This document shows positions 7,930 to 16,832 of a DNA stretch of 64,000 nt, piece after piece (positions within the stretch are counted from its first letter, which is position 1; the number at the start of each line of letters is the position of its first letter). The notes under the pieces were generated by a model, which was given only the letters and a program-made list of their open reading frames with translations, was not told the DNA's origin and searched no databases. The stretch lies in the NCBI GenBank assembly GCA_017468425.1, contig JAFUIO010000005.1:1-64000 (forward strand), given 5' to 3'. Both the position numbers and the translations under genes were made by a program. The DNA is from Clostridia bacterium (GTDB taxonomy: Bacteria; Bacillota; Clostridia; Oscillospirales; Acutalibacteraceae).

Positions 7930-9090
7930 ATGGCAGATAAAGTAAGAGTTGGTATTATCGGTATCGGTAATATGGGTTCATCTCATCTGAGAAATTACAA
8001 AGAAGGCAAAATGCCTGAAATCGAAATCACAGCAGTTTGCGATATCAAGGCTGAACGTCTTGAATGGGCAGAAAAAGAATTCCCCGAAATCGCAAGATTT
8101 GAAAAATTTGACGATGTTCTTACAAGCGGTCTCTGTGATGCAATACTTATTGCAGTACCTCACTATGACCACCCGCCTATGGCTATCAAAGCGCTCAGAG
8201 CAGGTTTCCACGTTATGACAGAAAAGCCTGCAGGCGTTTACACAAAACAGGTTCGCGAAATGAACGAAGTTGCAGCAGAATGCGACAAGGTTTTCGCAAT
8301 TATGTATAACCAGAGAACAAACCCCATGTACCGCAAAGCAAGAGAAATTGTAAAAAGCGGTGAATACGGTCAGCTCAAAAGAGTTAACTGGCTCATCACA
8401 GACTGGTTCAGAACTCAGGCTTACTACAATTCAGGCGGATGGCGTGCAACATGGGCCGGTGAAGGCGGCGGTGTGCTTCTTAACCAGTGCCCCCACAACC
8501 TTGACTTATGGCAGTGGATTTGCGGTATGCCCGTTAAAGTAAAGGCTGTTTGCCGCGTTGGTCAGTGGCACGATATTGAAGTTGAAGACGATGTTACTAT
8601 CTATACAGAATATGCAAACGGCGCTTCAGGTGTGTTCATCACAACTACAGGCGACTGCCCCGGTACTAACAGACTTGAAATTACACTCGACAGAGCAAAA
8701 CTTATCTGCGAAGATAACAAACTCCGTATGTATGTTCTTGAAAACAACACATCAGATATTATTTACAAATCTGAAGAAGGCTTTGCAAAAGAAGACGGTG
8801 AATGGGTTGATGTTGAACTTGAAGGAGAAAACAACCAGCATTCAGGTGTTATGAACGCTTTTGCAAGTAAGATTCTCCGCGGCGGCGAACTTATTGCAAA
8901 TGGTGAAGAAGGCATCAACGGTCTTACAATTTCAAACGCAGCATTCCTTTCATCATGGCTTGATAAAACTATTGAACTTCCTATTGATGAAGACCTTTAC
9001 TATGCTGAACTCAAGAAAAGAATTGATTCTTCAAAAGCAAAAGAAAACGTTGTTGAAAAAGTCAACGAAGATATGAGTTCAACTTATTAA
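7930..9090 (+). CDS. Gfo/Idh/MocA family NAD(P)-dependent oxidoreductase
   Basis: A 386-residue dehydrogenase. The Rossmann fold starts with VGIIGIGNMGSSHLRNY (GxGxxG type), and the EKPAG motif near residue 100 carries the conserved lysine of the family. The C-terminal alpha/beta domain contains the NQCPHNLDLWQWICG helix seen in inositol, scyllo-inositol and keto-sugar dehydrogenases. It should oxidise or reduce one hydroxyl of a sugar, inositol or sugar acid. It lies 18 bases behind the first isomerase-like gene and is flanked by genes of the same theme, so it probably makes the keto compound handled by the two TIM-barrel proteins. The exact substrate cannot be read from the sequence. Confidence 0.9.
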   Translation: MADKVRVGIIGIGNMGSSHLRNYKEGKMPEIEITAVCDIKAERLEWAEKEFPEIARFEKFDDVLTSGLCDAILIAVPHYDHPPMAIKALRAGFHVMTEKPAGVYTKQVREMNEVAAECDKVFAIMYNQRTNPMYRKAREIVKSGEYGQLKRVNWLITDWFRTQAYYNSGGWRATWAGEGGGVLLNQCPHNLDLWQWICGMPVKVKAVCRVGQWHDIEVEDDVTIYTEYANGASGVFITTTGDCPGTNRLEITLDRAKLICEDNKLRMYVLENNTSDIIYKSEEGFAKEDGEWVDVELEGENNQHSGVMNAFASKILRGGELIANGEEGINGLTISNAAFLSSWLDKTIELPIDEDLYYAELKKRIDSSKAKENVVEKVNEDMSSTY

Positions 9091-9136
9091 TTCTATAAAA
9101 CACATCAAAGAAAATAATTCGAAAGGATTTTTCACA

Positions 9137-10054
9137 ATGGATAAAACCCTTGTCATTATGGCTGCAGGAATGGGCAGCAGATACGGCAGTTTAAAACAGA
9201 TAGACCCCATTGGCAATGAAGGTTCACTGATTATTGACTATTCAATTTACGACGCTGTAAAAGCAGGTTTCAACAAAGTTGTTTTCATTATCAAAAAGCA
9301 GGATGAAGAAGCTTTCAGAAACGCTATAGGCAACAGAATTGAAGATAAAGTTAAAACAGAATACGTTTTCCAGGATATAAACAATATTCCTGACGGATAT
9401 TCCGTACCCGAAGGACGTGTAAAACCCTGGGGCACCGGTCACGCAATTCTCTCCTGCCTCGGCACTGTAAAAGAACCTTTTGCAGTTATCAACTCTGACG
9501 ACTACTACGGTCCTCAGGCTTTCAAGGAAGCAGCAGAATGGATTGAAAAAGCTGACCTTAACAAAGAAATTCTTCCTTTCAGTATGGTCGGCTTTAAACT
9601 TAAAAACACTCTTACCGAAAACGGTCATGTATCCCGCGGTGTATGCGTTGTTAACGAAAACGGTCAGCTTGATGAAATTACTGAAAGAACAAAAATCATC
9701 AGACGTGACGGTAAAGTTTACTATGAAGATTTTGAAGAACCTGTTGAACTCGATGAAGACGCTATTGTTTCAATGAACTGCTGGTGTTTTGCTCCGCAGT
9801 TTCTCGACAGACTTGAAAGCAGATTCAACGAATTCTTCAAAACAGTTGAAAGTAATCCCCTCAAGGCTGAATTCTTCCTTCCCTTTGTTGTTTCAGATAT
9901 GCTTGAAGACGGCGAATGCACAGTTGATGTGCTTACAACTTCCGACAAATGGTTTGGTGTTACTTACAAAGAAGACAGACCCCTTGTTGTAAACGCAATT
10001 CAGACAATGAAAGACAACGGACTTTATCCGCAGAATATGTTGGAATGGAGATAA
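9137..10054 (+). CDS. NDP-sugar-type nucleotidyltransferase
   Basis: A 305-residue nucleotidyltransferase of the GT-A-like fold. The N-terminal nucleotide loop AAGMGSRYGSLKQIDPIG fits the G-x-G-x-R...K signature of sugar-1-phosphate nucleotidylyltransferases, and NSDDYYG around residue 120 is the metal-binding Asp region. There is no left-handed beta-helix extension. It should couple an NTP to a sugar phosphate or similar alcohol phosphate. Such an activity is unusual within an otherwise catabolic-looking operon. It is followed only 6 bases later by the PHP-domain gene, which suggests close co-expression. Substrate unknown. Confidence 0.82.
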   Translation: MDKTLVIMAAGMGSRYGSLKQIDPIGNEGSLIIDYSIYDAVKAGFNKVVFIIKKQDEEAFRNAIGNRIEDKVKTEYVFQDINNIPDGYSVPEGRVKPWGTGHAILSCLGTVKEPFAVINSDDYYGPQAFKEAAEWIEKADLNKEILPFSMVGFKLKNTLTENGHVSRGVCVVNENGQLDEITERTKIIRRDGKVYYEDFEEPVELDEDAIVSMNCWCFAPQFLDRLESRFNEFFKTVESNPLKAEFFLPFVVSDMLEDGECTVDVLTTSDKWFGVTYKEDRPLVVNAIQTMKDNGLYPQNMLEWR

Positions 10055-10060
10055 ACTGAA

Positions 10061-11431
10061 ATGAAAATTTTACCTGAACTTCTCAATTACGATATTTTCC
10101 CGAAAGTAGTTTCAGAAAACAAAGAAACATTAATCACTATCAAGCCTTTAGGCGGTCACGCCCACTTTGAAGAAAAAGAATATACTCTCCAGATTTTAGG
10201 CCTTGAAGAAGGTGCAATCAGAAACTACAAGGACAGAAAAAATATGAAAAAAATCCTTGTAAAGGTTGACGATGACAAATGCATCAGGTTTAAATACGCT
10301 TTCCCGAAAGAGCAGATGTATTATCTCCGCCTTATCAAGCCTGACGGAAAAGAGCTTGTTGAACTCTGCCTTTATGCAGTAGCCCCTGACCTTGCAGGAA
10401 GATACCCCTTTATGGGCGACCTGCATTTCCACACATCATATTCAGACGGCAGACAGGCTCCCGAAATTGCAGTTGCAAACTGCCGTAAAATCGGCTATGA
10501 CTTTATGGCAATTACTGACCACGAGAGATACTACCCCTCTTTATATGTAAAAGATTTCTATAAAGATGTGCCTATTGATTTAAACCTTGTTCCCGGTGAA
10601 GAAATTCACCTTGCAAAGGCTGACGAAGACCACATCAACGATATCCACATCGTAAACTTCGGCGGTGAATATTCTATCAACGCAATGTTTGAGCATACTC
10701 ACATCAAAGAAGTCGGCGATTCAAAGAAACTCCGTTCACTTTACGGCGAATGTCCCGATGTTAAGTCTATCAGAGAAATGAACGAAATGATTGACAGACT
10801 TTCTGAAAAAGAAGACATTCCCGAGGGCATTGAAAGATACGCTTACACTGCTTGTAAATTTATCTTTGATGAAATCAGAAAAGCAAACGGTCTCGGCATT
10901 TTCTGCCATCCTTACTGGATTTCAAATGTTCAGCAGGTGCCCGAAACTCTCCTTGACTTTATGATGGAAAAACAACCCTTTGACGCTTTTGAAGTGCTGG
11001 GCGGAGAAAACTATTTTGAACATAACGGTTTCCAGACAATCAGATATTATGAAGACCTTGCAAAAGGCAGAAAATATCCTATCGTCGGCTCAACTGACTG
11101 CCACGATTCTACAAATCCGGACCGTTTCCCCTGCAAAACAATCGTTTTCTCAAGAAGAAACGAAAGAAAAGACCTTATTTCTTCTATCAAGGATTTCTAC
11201 AGCGTTGCAGTTGATACAATCAGCGCAGAATACCGCATTGTGGGCGATTTAAGGCTTGTTAAATACGCAACCTTCCTTATGCAGAACTATTTCCCCATTC
11301 ACGACGACATCTGCTTTGAAGAAGGCCGCGCAATGAAAGCTTATGCCTGCGGTGAAGACGGAAGCAAGGAAACACTTGAATTCTTACACGGCAGATGTGA
11401 AAAACTGCTTAAAAAATATTTCGCATTTTAA
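10061..11431 (+). CDS. PHP-domain metal-dependent hydrolase
   Basis: A 456-residue protein. The PHP domain begins near residue 125 with GDLHFHTSYSDG (HxH metal ligands) and continues with AITDHERYYPS (DH), the GEEIH and IFCHPYWIS segments and the terminal STDCHD. PHP domains are metal phosphatases or phosphodiesterases. The first 120 residues are a separate beta-rich domain of unknown role. No signal peptide is seen. The direct link to the nucleotidyltransferase gene upstream suggests that it acts on the same phosphorylated metabolite, possibly removing a phosphate or splitting a phosphodiester; this is inference. Confidence 0.82.
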   Translation: MKILPELLNYDIFPKVVSENKETLITIKPLGGHAHFEEKEYTLQILGLEEGAIRNYKDRKNMKKILVKVDDDKCIRFKYAFPKEQMYYLRLIKPDGKELVELCLYAVAPDLAGRYPFMGDLHFHTSYSDGRQAPEIAVANCRKIGYDFMAITDHERYYPSLYVKDFYKDVPIDLNLVPGEEIHLAKADEDHINDIHIVNFGGEYSINAMFEHTHIKEVGDSKKLRSLYGECPDVKSIREMNEMIDRLSEKEDIPEGIERYAYTACKFIFDEIRKANGLGIFCHPYWISNVQQVPETLLDFMMEKQPFDAFEVLGGENYFEHNGFQTIRYYEDLAKGRKYPIVGSTDCHDSTNPDRFPCKTIVFSRRNERKDLISSIKDFYSVAVDTISAEYRIVGDLRLVKYATFLMQNYFPIHDDICFEEGRAMKAYACGEDGSKETLEFLHGRCEKLLKKYFAF

Positions 11432-11444
11432 GAGGTAAAAAACT

Positions 11445-12308
11445 ATGGCTGAATTTATACTTTCTGCTTTCTCTGATGAAGCAGGCGGCGGTATTATCGA
11501 ACAGATTGCCGCTTTAAAAAGAAACGGACTTACTCACACAGAACCGAGAGGTCTTGACTACGGAAATATTTCCGAATATACTGCTGAACAATGCAAAGAA
11601 TTAAAAAAGATTCTTGATGATAACGGCATCGGCGTTTCTGCTATCGGCTCACCCTTCGGCAAAATCAATATCGAAGATGATTTTGAGCCTCATTTTGAAC
11701 TTTTCAAAAGAAATGTTGAAAACGCTTGTATCCTTGGCACTGATAAAATCCGTATGTTCAGTTTCTTTTTCAATGAAAACCAGAAACCTGAAGATTTCCG
11801 CGATGAAGTTTTTGAAAGACTTGAAAAGTTTGCCGATTATTCATTGAAATCAGGTGTGTGGTGTTGCCACGAAAATGAAAAAGATATTTACGGTGATATT
11901 GCAGAGCGTTGCCTTGATATTTACAAAACCTTCAAAGGCAAAATCAAAGGTGTTTTTGACTCTGCAAACTTTATCCAGTGCGGCGTTCAGATTCTTCCCG
12001 CATACGAAATGCTTGAAGAATATATCGAATATATGCACGTGAAGGACTGCCTTTTTGAAACAGGCAAAGTTGTTCCCGCAGGTAAAGGCGACGGTGAAAT
12101 TGTTGAACTTTTAAAACGTTTCAGCAAAAAAGACGGCAAGAGAATTCTGACATTAGAACCTCACCTTACTGTTTTTGAAGGCCTTGCTGCTCTTGAAGGC
12201 GAAGGCGGCACTGCAGACCAGCTTAAAGACGATTTCACTTATGCTTCACAAACTGAATCTTTCGACGCGGCTTCAAATGCATTGCACGAAGTTCTCTCAC
12301 AAATCTGA
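11445..12308 (+). CDS. sugar phosphate isomerase/epimerase-like TIM barrel (second copy)
   Basis: A 287-residue xylose-isomerase-like TIM-barrel protein, clearly diverged from the one at 7129-7911 and not a recent duplicate. Visible family segments are the N-terminal SAFSDEAGG strand, CCHENEKDIYG in the barrel centre, FDSANFIQCG (metal ligand Asp), MHVKDC and the late LEPHL glutamate. It should act on a keto-sugar or sugar acid with a divalent metal. It starts 13 bases after the PHP-domain gene and runs 15 bases before the kinase, so product of this enzyme could be the kinase substrate. Exact reaction unknown. Confidence 0.83.
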   Translation: MAEFILSAFSDEAGGGIIEQIAALKRNGLTHTEPRGLDYGNISEYTAEQCKELKKILDDNGIGVSAIGSPFGKINIEDDFEPHFELFKRNVENACILGTDKIRMFSFFFNENQKPEDFRDEVFERLEKFADYSLKSGVWCCHENEKDIYGDIAERCLDIYKTFKGKIKGVFDSANFIQCGVQILPAYEMLEEYIEYMHVKDCLFETGKVVPAGKGDGEIVELLKRFSKKDGKRILTLEPHLTVFEGLAALEGEGGTADQLKDDFTYASQTESFDAASNALHEVLSQI

Positions 12309-12323
12309 CAGAGGTGAAAAATT

Positions 12324-13421
12324 ATGTTGCTTAAATTAAAAGATAAAAAAGACTGCGCATTTGATATGATTGCTCTGGGCGAAGTTATGTTACGTCTTGA
12401 CCCGGGCGATATGAGAGTTAAAAATGCCCGTTCTTTCCGCGTCTGGGAAGGCGGCGGTGAATATAATGTAGCCCGCGGTCTTCGCAGATGTTTCTCAATG
12501 AAAACGGGTGTTGTAACTGCTTTTGCAGATAACGAAATCGGCAGACTTTGCGAAGATTTCATTCTTCAGGGCGGTGTTGACACTTCAATGATTAAATGGG
12601 TACCCTACGACGGTATCGGCAGAAAGGTGCGTAACGGCCTCAACTTCACAGAAAGAGGTTTCGGCATCCGCGGTGCTGTAGGCGTTTCCGACAGAGGTAA
12701 CACAGCTGCATCACAGCTTAAAGTGGGCGATATCGACTGGGAATACATTTTCGGCACACTCGGTGTACGTTGGCTCCACACAGGCGGTATCTTTGCTGCA
12801 CTTTCAGAAACAACTGCAGAAGTTGTTATTGAAGCAGTTAAAACTGCAAAAAAATACGGCACAATCGTGTCTTACGACTTGAACTACCGTCCGTCTTTGT
12901 GGAATGATATCGGCGGTAAAGAAAAAGCACAGGCAGTTAACAAAGAAATCGCAAAATATATCGATGTTATGATTGGTAACGAAGAAGATTTCACTGCTTG
13001 CCTCGGCTTTGAAATTGAAGGCAATGACGAAAACCTTAAAGAGCTTAACCTTGACGGTTACGTTAAAATGCTTGGTGAAGTATGCAAAACTTACCCCAAC
13101 TTCAAAGTTATTGCAACTACACTCCGTACAGTTAAAACCGCAACAGTAAACGACTGGAGTGCAATTTGCTACGCTGACGAAAAAGTTTACAACGGACTTA
13201 ATCTCCCCGGCCTTGAAATTTATGACAGAGTCGGTGGCGGAGATTCATTCGCATCAGGTCTTATTTACGGACTTATGACTTACGATGATGCACAGGCTGC
13301 AGTTAACTACGGTGTTGCTCACGGTGCATATGCTATGACAACACCCGGTGATACTTCAACTGCATCACTTAAAGAAGTTGAAAATATCATCGGCGGTAAA
13401 GGCGCACGAGTAGCAAGATAA
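12324..13421 (+). CDS. PfkB-family sugar kinase, 2-keto-3-deoxygluconate-kinase-like
   Basis: A 365-residue ribokinase-fold kinase. It opens with ALGEVMLRLDPGD and WEGGGEYNVARGLRR (substrate-binding region of KDG kinases) and ends with DRVGGGDSFASGLIYG, which holds the anion hole and the catalytic Asp of the PfkB signature 2. It should phosphorylate 2-keto-3-deoxygluconate or a close analogue with ATP. No KDPG aldolase (eda) gene is present in the window, so the fate of the product is open. It is the sixth gene of the operon. Family assignment is firm; the substrate is inferred from similarity in the N-terminal motifs. Confidence 0.88.
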   Translation: MLLKLKDKKDCAFDMIALGEVMLRLDPGDMRVKNARSFRVWEGGGEYNVARGLRRCFSMKTGVVTAFADNEIGRLCEDFILQGGVDTSMIKWVPYDGIGRKVRNGLNFTERGFGIRGAVGVSDRGNTAASQLKVGDIDWEYIFGTLGVRWLHTGGIFAALSETTAEVVIEAVKTAKKYGTIVSYDLNYRPSLWNDIGGKEKAQAVNKEIAKYIDVMIGNEEDFTACLGFEIEGNDENLKELNLDGYVKMLGEVCKTYPNFKVIATTLRTVKTATVNDWSAICYADEKVYNGLNLPGLEIYDRVGGGDSFASGLIYGLMTYDDAQAAVNYGVAHGAYAMTTPGDTSTASLKEVENIIGGKGARVAR

Positions 13422-13444
13422 AAAAACTATTGGAGGAAATCGAA

Positions 13445-14368
13445 ATGAAAAATTATAAATTTGTAACACGTCTTATGGACAAACACGAATATCCCGAAGA
13501 AGCAAAAAAAGTGCTTTCAGATGCTTTTGATAAAATCATCGCAAACGAAAAAGCAAACAAAATCTACGAATCTATCAGAACAGATTACCTTAAGAAAGAG
13601 AAAAACTTTGACAAGTTTTCTGATAAAACAAAGGCTCTTTCTGAAGAAATCGGTGTTCATATTTACATAGTAAACCTTGTTATTCTTCTCGGTTGCACAG
13701 AAACACTTCTCAAGAGATATAAGAAAGAAAACATTGACGAAGAAATCTTCTGGGATTCAATGATTGACCTTAAGGTTAAAATGATTGAATGTAAAGAAAA
13801 CTACGATATGTACGGCACATTTGTTGAAGGCTGGTTTAACGGTTTCTTCAATATGTGGAGATTCAAGGTAGGCAGATTTGAATATGACCTTACTCATTTC
13901 GGATGCAGCGAATTCACAATCGCAGGTGAAACAATCAAAGATGAAGAATTCTGTCTCGGTATGCATATCCCCTCTCATTGCGGCAGCCTTTCAATGGATG
14001 TAAGACTTGATTCTTACAAGAAAGCATACAAATTTTTCCGCGATAAATTCGGTGACAAAAAATATATGTATGTTGTTTGCGGTTCATGGCTTCTTTATCC
14101 CGATAACGATAAAATCCTTCCTGCAAACTCAAACACAGTAGATTTCCTCTACGATTTCGAACCCCTTAATGTTACAACAAAATACGATTTCGGTGACCAG
14201 TGGAGAGTTTTCGGTGTTCAGTATGACGATAAACCCGTTTCTGAACTTCCCAGAAATACTTCAATGCAGAGAGCATTTGCTGAATGGCTCGAAAAAGGAA
14301 ATAAAACAGGTTCAGCTTACAGCGTGCTTGTTTTTGACGGCGAAAAAATTCTCACAAGACAGAAGTAA
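13445..14368 (+). CDS. acyltransferase-domain-like protein of unknown role
   Basis: A 307-residue soluble protein, the last gene of the operon. I chose the ATG at 13445 because GGAGG (13432-13436) lies 8 bases before it; a TTG five codons upstream would overlap that site. The N-terminal half is helical and charged. The C-terminal half contains FKVGRFEYDL, GMHIPSHCGSLS and VVCGSWLLYP, which resemble the paired NAT_N/GNAT_C acyltransferase-like families of Clostridia; I am only moderately sure of this. If correct, it might acyl-modify a sugar or sugar-derived metabolite of this pathway. No membrane segment or signal peptide is visible. Confidence 0.6.
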   Translation: MKNYKFVTRLMDKHEYPEEAKKVLSDAFDKIIANEKANKIYESIRTDYLKKEKNFDKFSDKTKALSEEIGVHIYIVNLVILLGCTETLLKRYKKENIDEEIFWDSMIDLKVKMIECKENYDMYGTFVEGWFNGFFNMWRFKVGRFEYDLTHFGCSEFTIAGETIKDEEFCLGMHIPSHCGSLSMDVRLDSYKKAYKFFRDKFGDKKYMYVVCGSWLLYPDNDKILPANSNTVDFLYDFEPLNVTTKYDFGDQWRVFGVQYDDKPVSELPRNTSMQRAFAEWLEKGNKTGSAYSVLVFDGEKILTRQK

Positions 14369-14400
14369 TTTCACACTTCTTTATTGTACGATTTCACATA

Positions 14401-14429
14401 TTGACAAAAACCTTGTTTCAAGGTACAAT
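14401..14429 (+). promoter_or_regulatory. strong sigma-A promoter of pflBA
   Basis: Consensus TTGACA, a 17-bp spacer and TACAAT. A 15-base inverted repeat, ACCTTG-TTT-CAAGGT (14410-14424), fills the spacer and could be an operator. Confidence 0.88.
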
Positions 14430-14451
14430 ATATATGTAAATATTATTCATT

Positions 14452-14520
14452 CTGTGTGACTGACGGATTGGGTGGTTAACACCGTGAAGCATAGAATGAT
14501 TTAAGCCGACCGTCTGGGCA
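14452..14520 (+). ncRNA. ZTP (pfl-motif) riboswitch aptamer
   Basis: The segment has the order of the pfl/ZTP motif: GTGACTGACGG, then a hairpin GGTGGTTAACACC followed by GTGAAGC, a variable linker, and the highly conserved 3' block CCGACCGTCTGGGCA. GACGG pairs with CCGTC. The class senses the purine intermediate ZTP (or ZMP) and the folate stress it signals, and was first named from its place before pfl genes, as here. The aptamer's last bases form one side of the terminator that follows, so ligand binding should favour read-through. GTGTGAC (14454-14460) is also complementary to GTCACAC (14527-14533) in the terminator loop. Confidence 0.92.
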
Positions 14521-14558
14521 ATCCTCGTCACACGTAGGATTGCCCTTTATTGTTTTTT
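14516..14558 (+). terminator. riboswitch-controlled intrinsic terminator
   Basis: GGGCAATCCT (14516-14525) pairs perfectly with AGGATTGCCC (14536-14545) and is followed by a T-rich run. The 5' arm reuses the GGGCA end of the ZTP aptamer, the typical expression platform of this class. Confidence 0.92.
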
Positions 14559-14597
14559 ACGGGTGGCTTGGATGACTAAAAGAAAGGATGATGTCAG

Positions 14598-16832
14598 ATG
14601 TACGAATGCTGGAAAGGATTTAAAGAAGGCAAATGGCAAAACGAAATCAATGTACGTGATTTCATTCAAGTTAACTATACACCTTATGAGGGAGATTCAT
14701 CTTTCCTCGCAGGTCCTACAAAAAGAACAACAGACCTGATGACAAAGCTTAACACCCTGCTTACTATTGAAAAGCAGTACGGCGGTGTGCTTGACATTGA
14801 TACAACTACTGTTTCAACTGTTACAGGCTATAAACCCGGTTATCTTGACAAGGAAAACGAAATCATTGTAGGTCTGCAGACAAACCGTCCCCTGAAAAGA
14901 GGCGTTAACCCCTTCGGTGGTATCAGAATGGCAAGACAGGCTTGTGCTGCTTACGGCTACAAGCTTTCAGACAAAATTGAAGACGAATTCCAGTTCAGAA
15001 CAACACATAACGACGGTGTTTTCAGAGCTTACAGCGACGAAATGCGTCTTGCACGTAAATCAAGCATTATCACAGGTCTCCCCGATGCTTACGGCAGAGG
15101 CAGAATCATCGGTGACTACAGACGTGTTGCTCTTTACGGTATCGACAAGCTTATTGAAGAAAAGAAAAAAGATAAAGCAAATATTGCAGGAAATGAGTCA
15201 ATGAACTATTCAACTGTAAGACAGCTTGAAGAACTTTTCCAGCAGATTACATTCCTCGGCTTTATGAAAGAAATGGCTGAGATGTACGGCTATGATATAA
15301 GCAAACCTGCAACTAACACCAAAGAAGCTGTTCAGTGGATTTATTTTGCTTATCTTGCTGCCATCAAAGAGCAGAACGGTGCTGCAATGAGCCTTGGCAG
15401 AACTGCAACTTTCATTGATATTTATATTGAGCGTGACATTAAAAACGGTATTCTCACAGAAGAAGAAGCACAGGAAATTATGGACGATTTCGTTATGAAA
15501 CTCCGTATGGCAAGACATCTGAGAACACCTGAATATAACGAGCTTTTCGGCGGCGACCCTATGTGGATTACAGAAGCAGTGGGCGGTATGGGCGAAGACG
15601 GCAGAACTCTTGTTACTAAAAACAGCTACAGAGTTCTCAACACACTCTACAATCTCGGCTCTGCTCCCGAACCGAACCTTACAATTCTCTGGTCAGAAAG
15701 CCTTCCCGAAAACTTCAAGAAATTCTGCTCAAAGGTTTCAATTGATACAGACTCAATTCAGTACGAAAACGATGATGTTATGCGTCCTATCTACGGCGAC
15801 GACTACGCTATTGCCTGTTGCGTATCTGCGATGAAAGTGGGCAAACAGATGCAGTTCTTCGGCGCACGTTGCAACCTTGCAAAGCTCCTTCTTCTCACTC
15901 TCAACGGCGGATATGACACCACTTCAGGCATTCACATCGGCCCCCAGAAGGAAGTTATGGCAGATGAAATCCTTGATTTCGATAAAGTTAAGGAAAGATT
16001 TGATGAATACGTAGAGTGGCTTATGAAGCTTTACGTAAACACAATGAACGTTATTCACTATATGCACGATAAATACGCTTATGAAAAATCACAGATGGCA
16101 CTTCACGACACAAACGTAGAAAGATTTATGGCTTTCGGTGTTGCAGGTCTTTCTGTAATTACTGACTCATTAAGCGCTATCAGATATGCAAAAGTTAAAC
16201 CTATCCGCGATGAAAACGGATTTATCGTTGACTTTGAAACAGAGGGTGAATTCCCCAAATACGGCAACGACGATGACCGCGTTGACCTTATAGCAAAAGA
16301 CCTTACACATCAGGTTATTACCGAGCTTCGCAAAACTCCTACTTACAGAAATGCTATCCACACTCTTTCAGTGCTTACAATCACATCAAACGTGGCTTAC
16401 GGCAAAAAGACAGGTGCAACACCTGACGGAAGAAAGAAAGGCGAACCCTTCGCACCCGGTGCTAACCCCATGCACAACCGCGAAGAAAACGGTGCTCTTG
16501 CATCTCTCAACAGCGTTGCAAAAATTTCTTACGATGACTGCCGTGACGGTATTTCAAACACATTCTCAATCACACCTGATGCATTGGGTAAAGATGACGA
16601 ATCAAAAGTTAATAACCTTGTTCATGTGCTTGACGGTTATTTCCACCAGAAAGCACACCACATCAACGTAAACGTGCTTAACCGCGAAACTCTTATGGCA
16701 GCATATGAAAACCCTGAACTTTATCCTAACCTTACAGTGCGTGTTTCAGGCTATGCCGTAAACTTCGTAAAACTCTCACGCGAACAGCAGAGAGAAGTTA
16801 TTTCACGTACGTTCCACGAGAGGCTTGCTTAA
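14598..16832 (+). CDS. pflB: formate C-acetyltransferase (pyruvate formate-lyase)
   Basis: A 744-residue glycyl-radical enzyme that converts pyruvate and CoA to acetyl-CoA and formate under anaerobic conditions. The neighbouring catalytic cysteines are in IACCVSAM (C407, C408), and the C-terminal glycyl-radical loop is VSGYAVNF (G718). Length and the paired cysteines fit true PflB rather than glycerol dehydratase or other relatives with one cysteine. Formate feeds one-carbon and purine metabolism, which explains control by the ZTP riboswitch upstream. An AAAGGA site lies before the ATG. The activase gene begins on the next base after the stop codon. Confidence 0.97.
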   Translation: MYECWKGFKEGKWQNEINVRDFIQVNYTPYEGDSSFLAGPTKRTTDLMTKLNTLLTIEKQYGGVLDIDTTTVSTVTGYKPGYLDKENEIIVGLQTNRPLKRGVNPFGGIRMARQACAAYGYKLSDKIEDEFQFRTTHNDGVFRAYSDEMRLARKSSIITGLPDAYGRGRIIGDYRRVALYGIDKLIEEKKKDKANIAGNESMNYSTVRQLEELFQQITFLGFMKEMAEMYGYDISKPATNTKEAVQWIYFAYLAAIKEQNGAAMSLGRTATFIDIYIERDIKNGILTEEEAQEIMDDFVMKLRMARHLRTPEYNELFGGDPMWITEAVGGMGEDGRTLVTKNSYRVLNTLYNLGSAPEPNLTILWSESLPENFKKFCSKVSIDTDSIQYENDDVMRPIYGDDYAIACCVSAMKVGKQMQFFGARCNLAKLLLLTLNGGYDTTSGIHIGPQKEVMADEILDFDKVKERFDEYVEWLMKLYVNTMNVIHYMHDKYAYEKSQMALHDTNVERFMAFGVAGLSVITDSLSAIRYAKVKPIRDENGFIVDFETEGEFPKYGNDDDRVDLIAKDLTHQVITELRKTPTYRNAIHTLSVLTITSNVAYGKKTGATPDGRKKGEPFAPGANPMHNREENGALASLNSVAKISYDDCRDGISNTFSITPDALGKDDESKVNNLVHVLDGYFHQKAHHINVNVLNRETLMAAYENPELYPNLTVRVSGYAVNFVKLSREQQREVISRTFHERLA

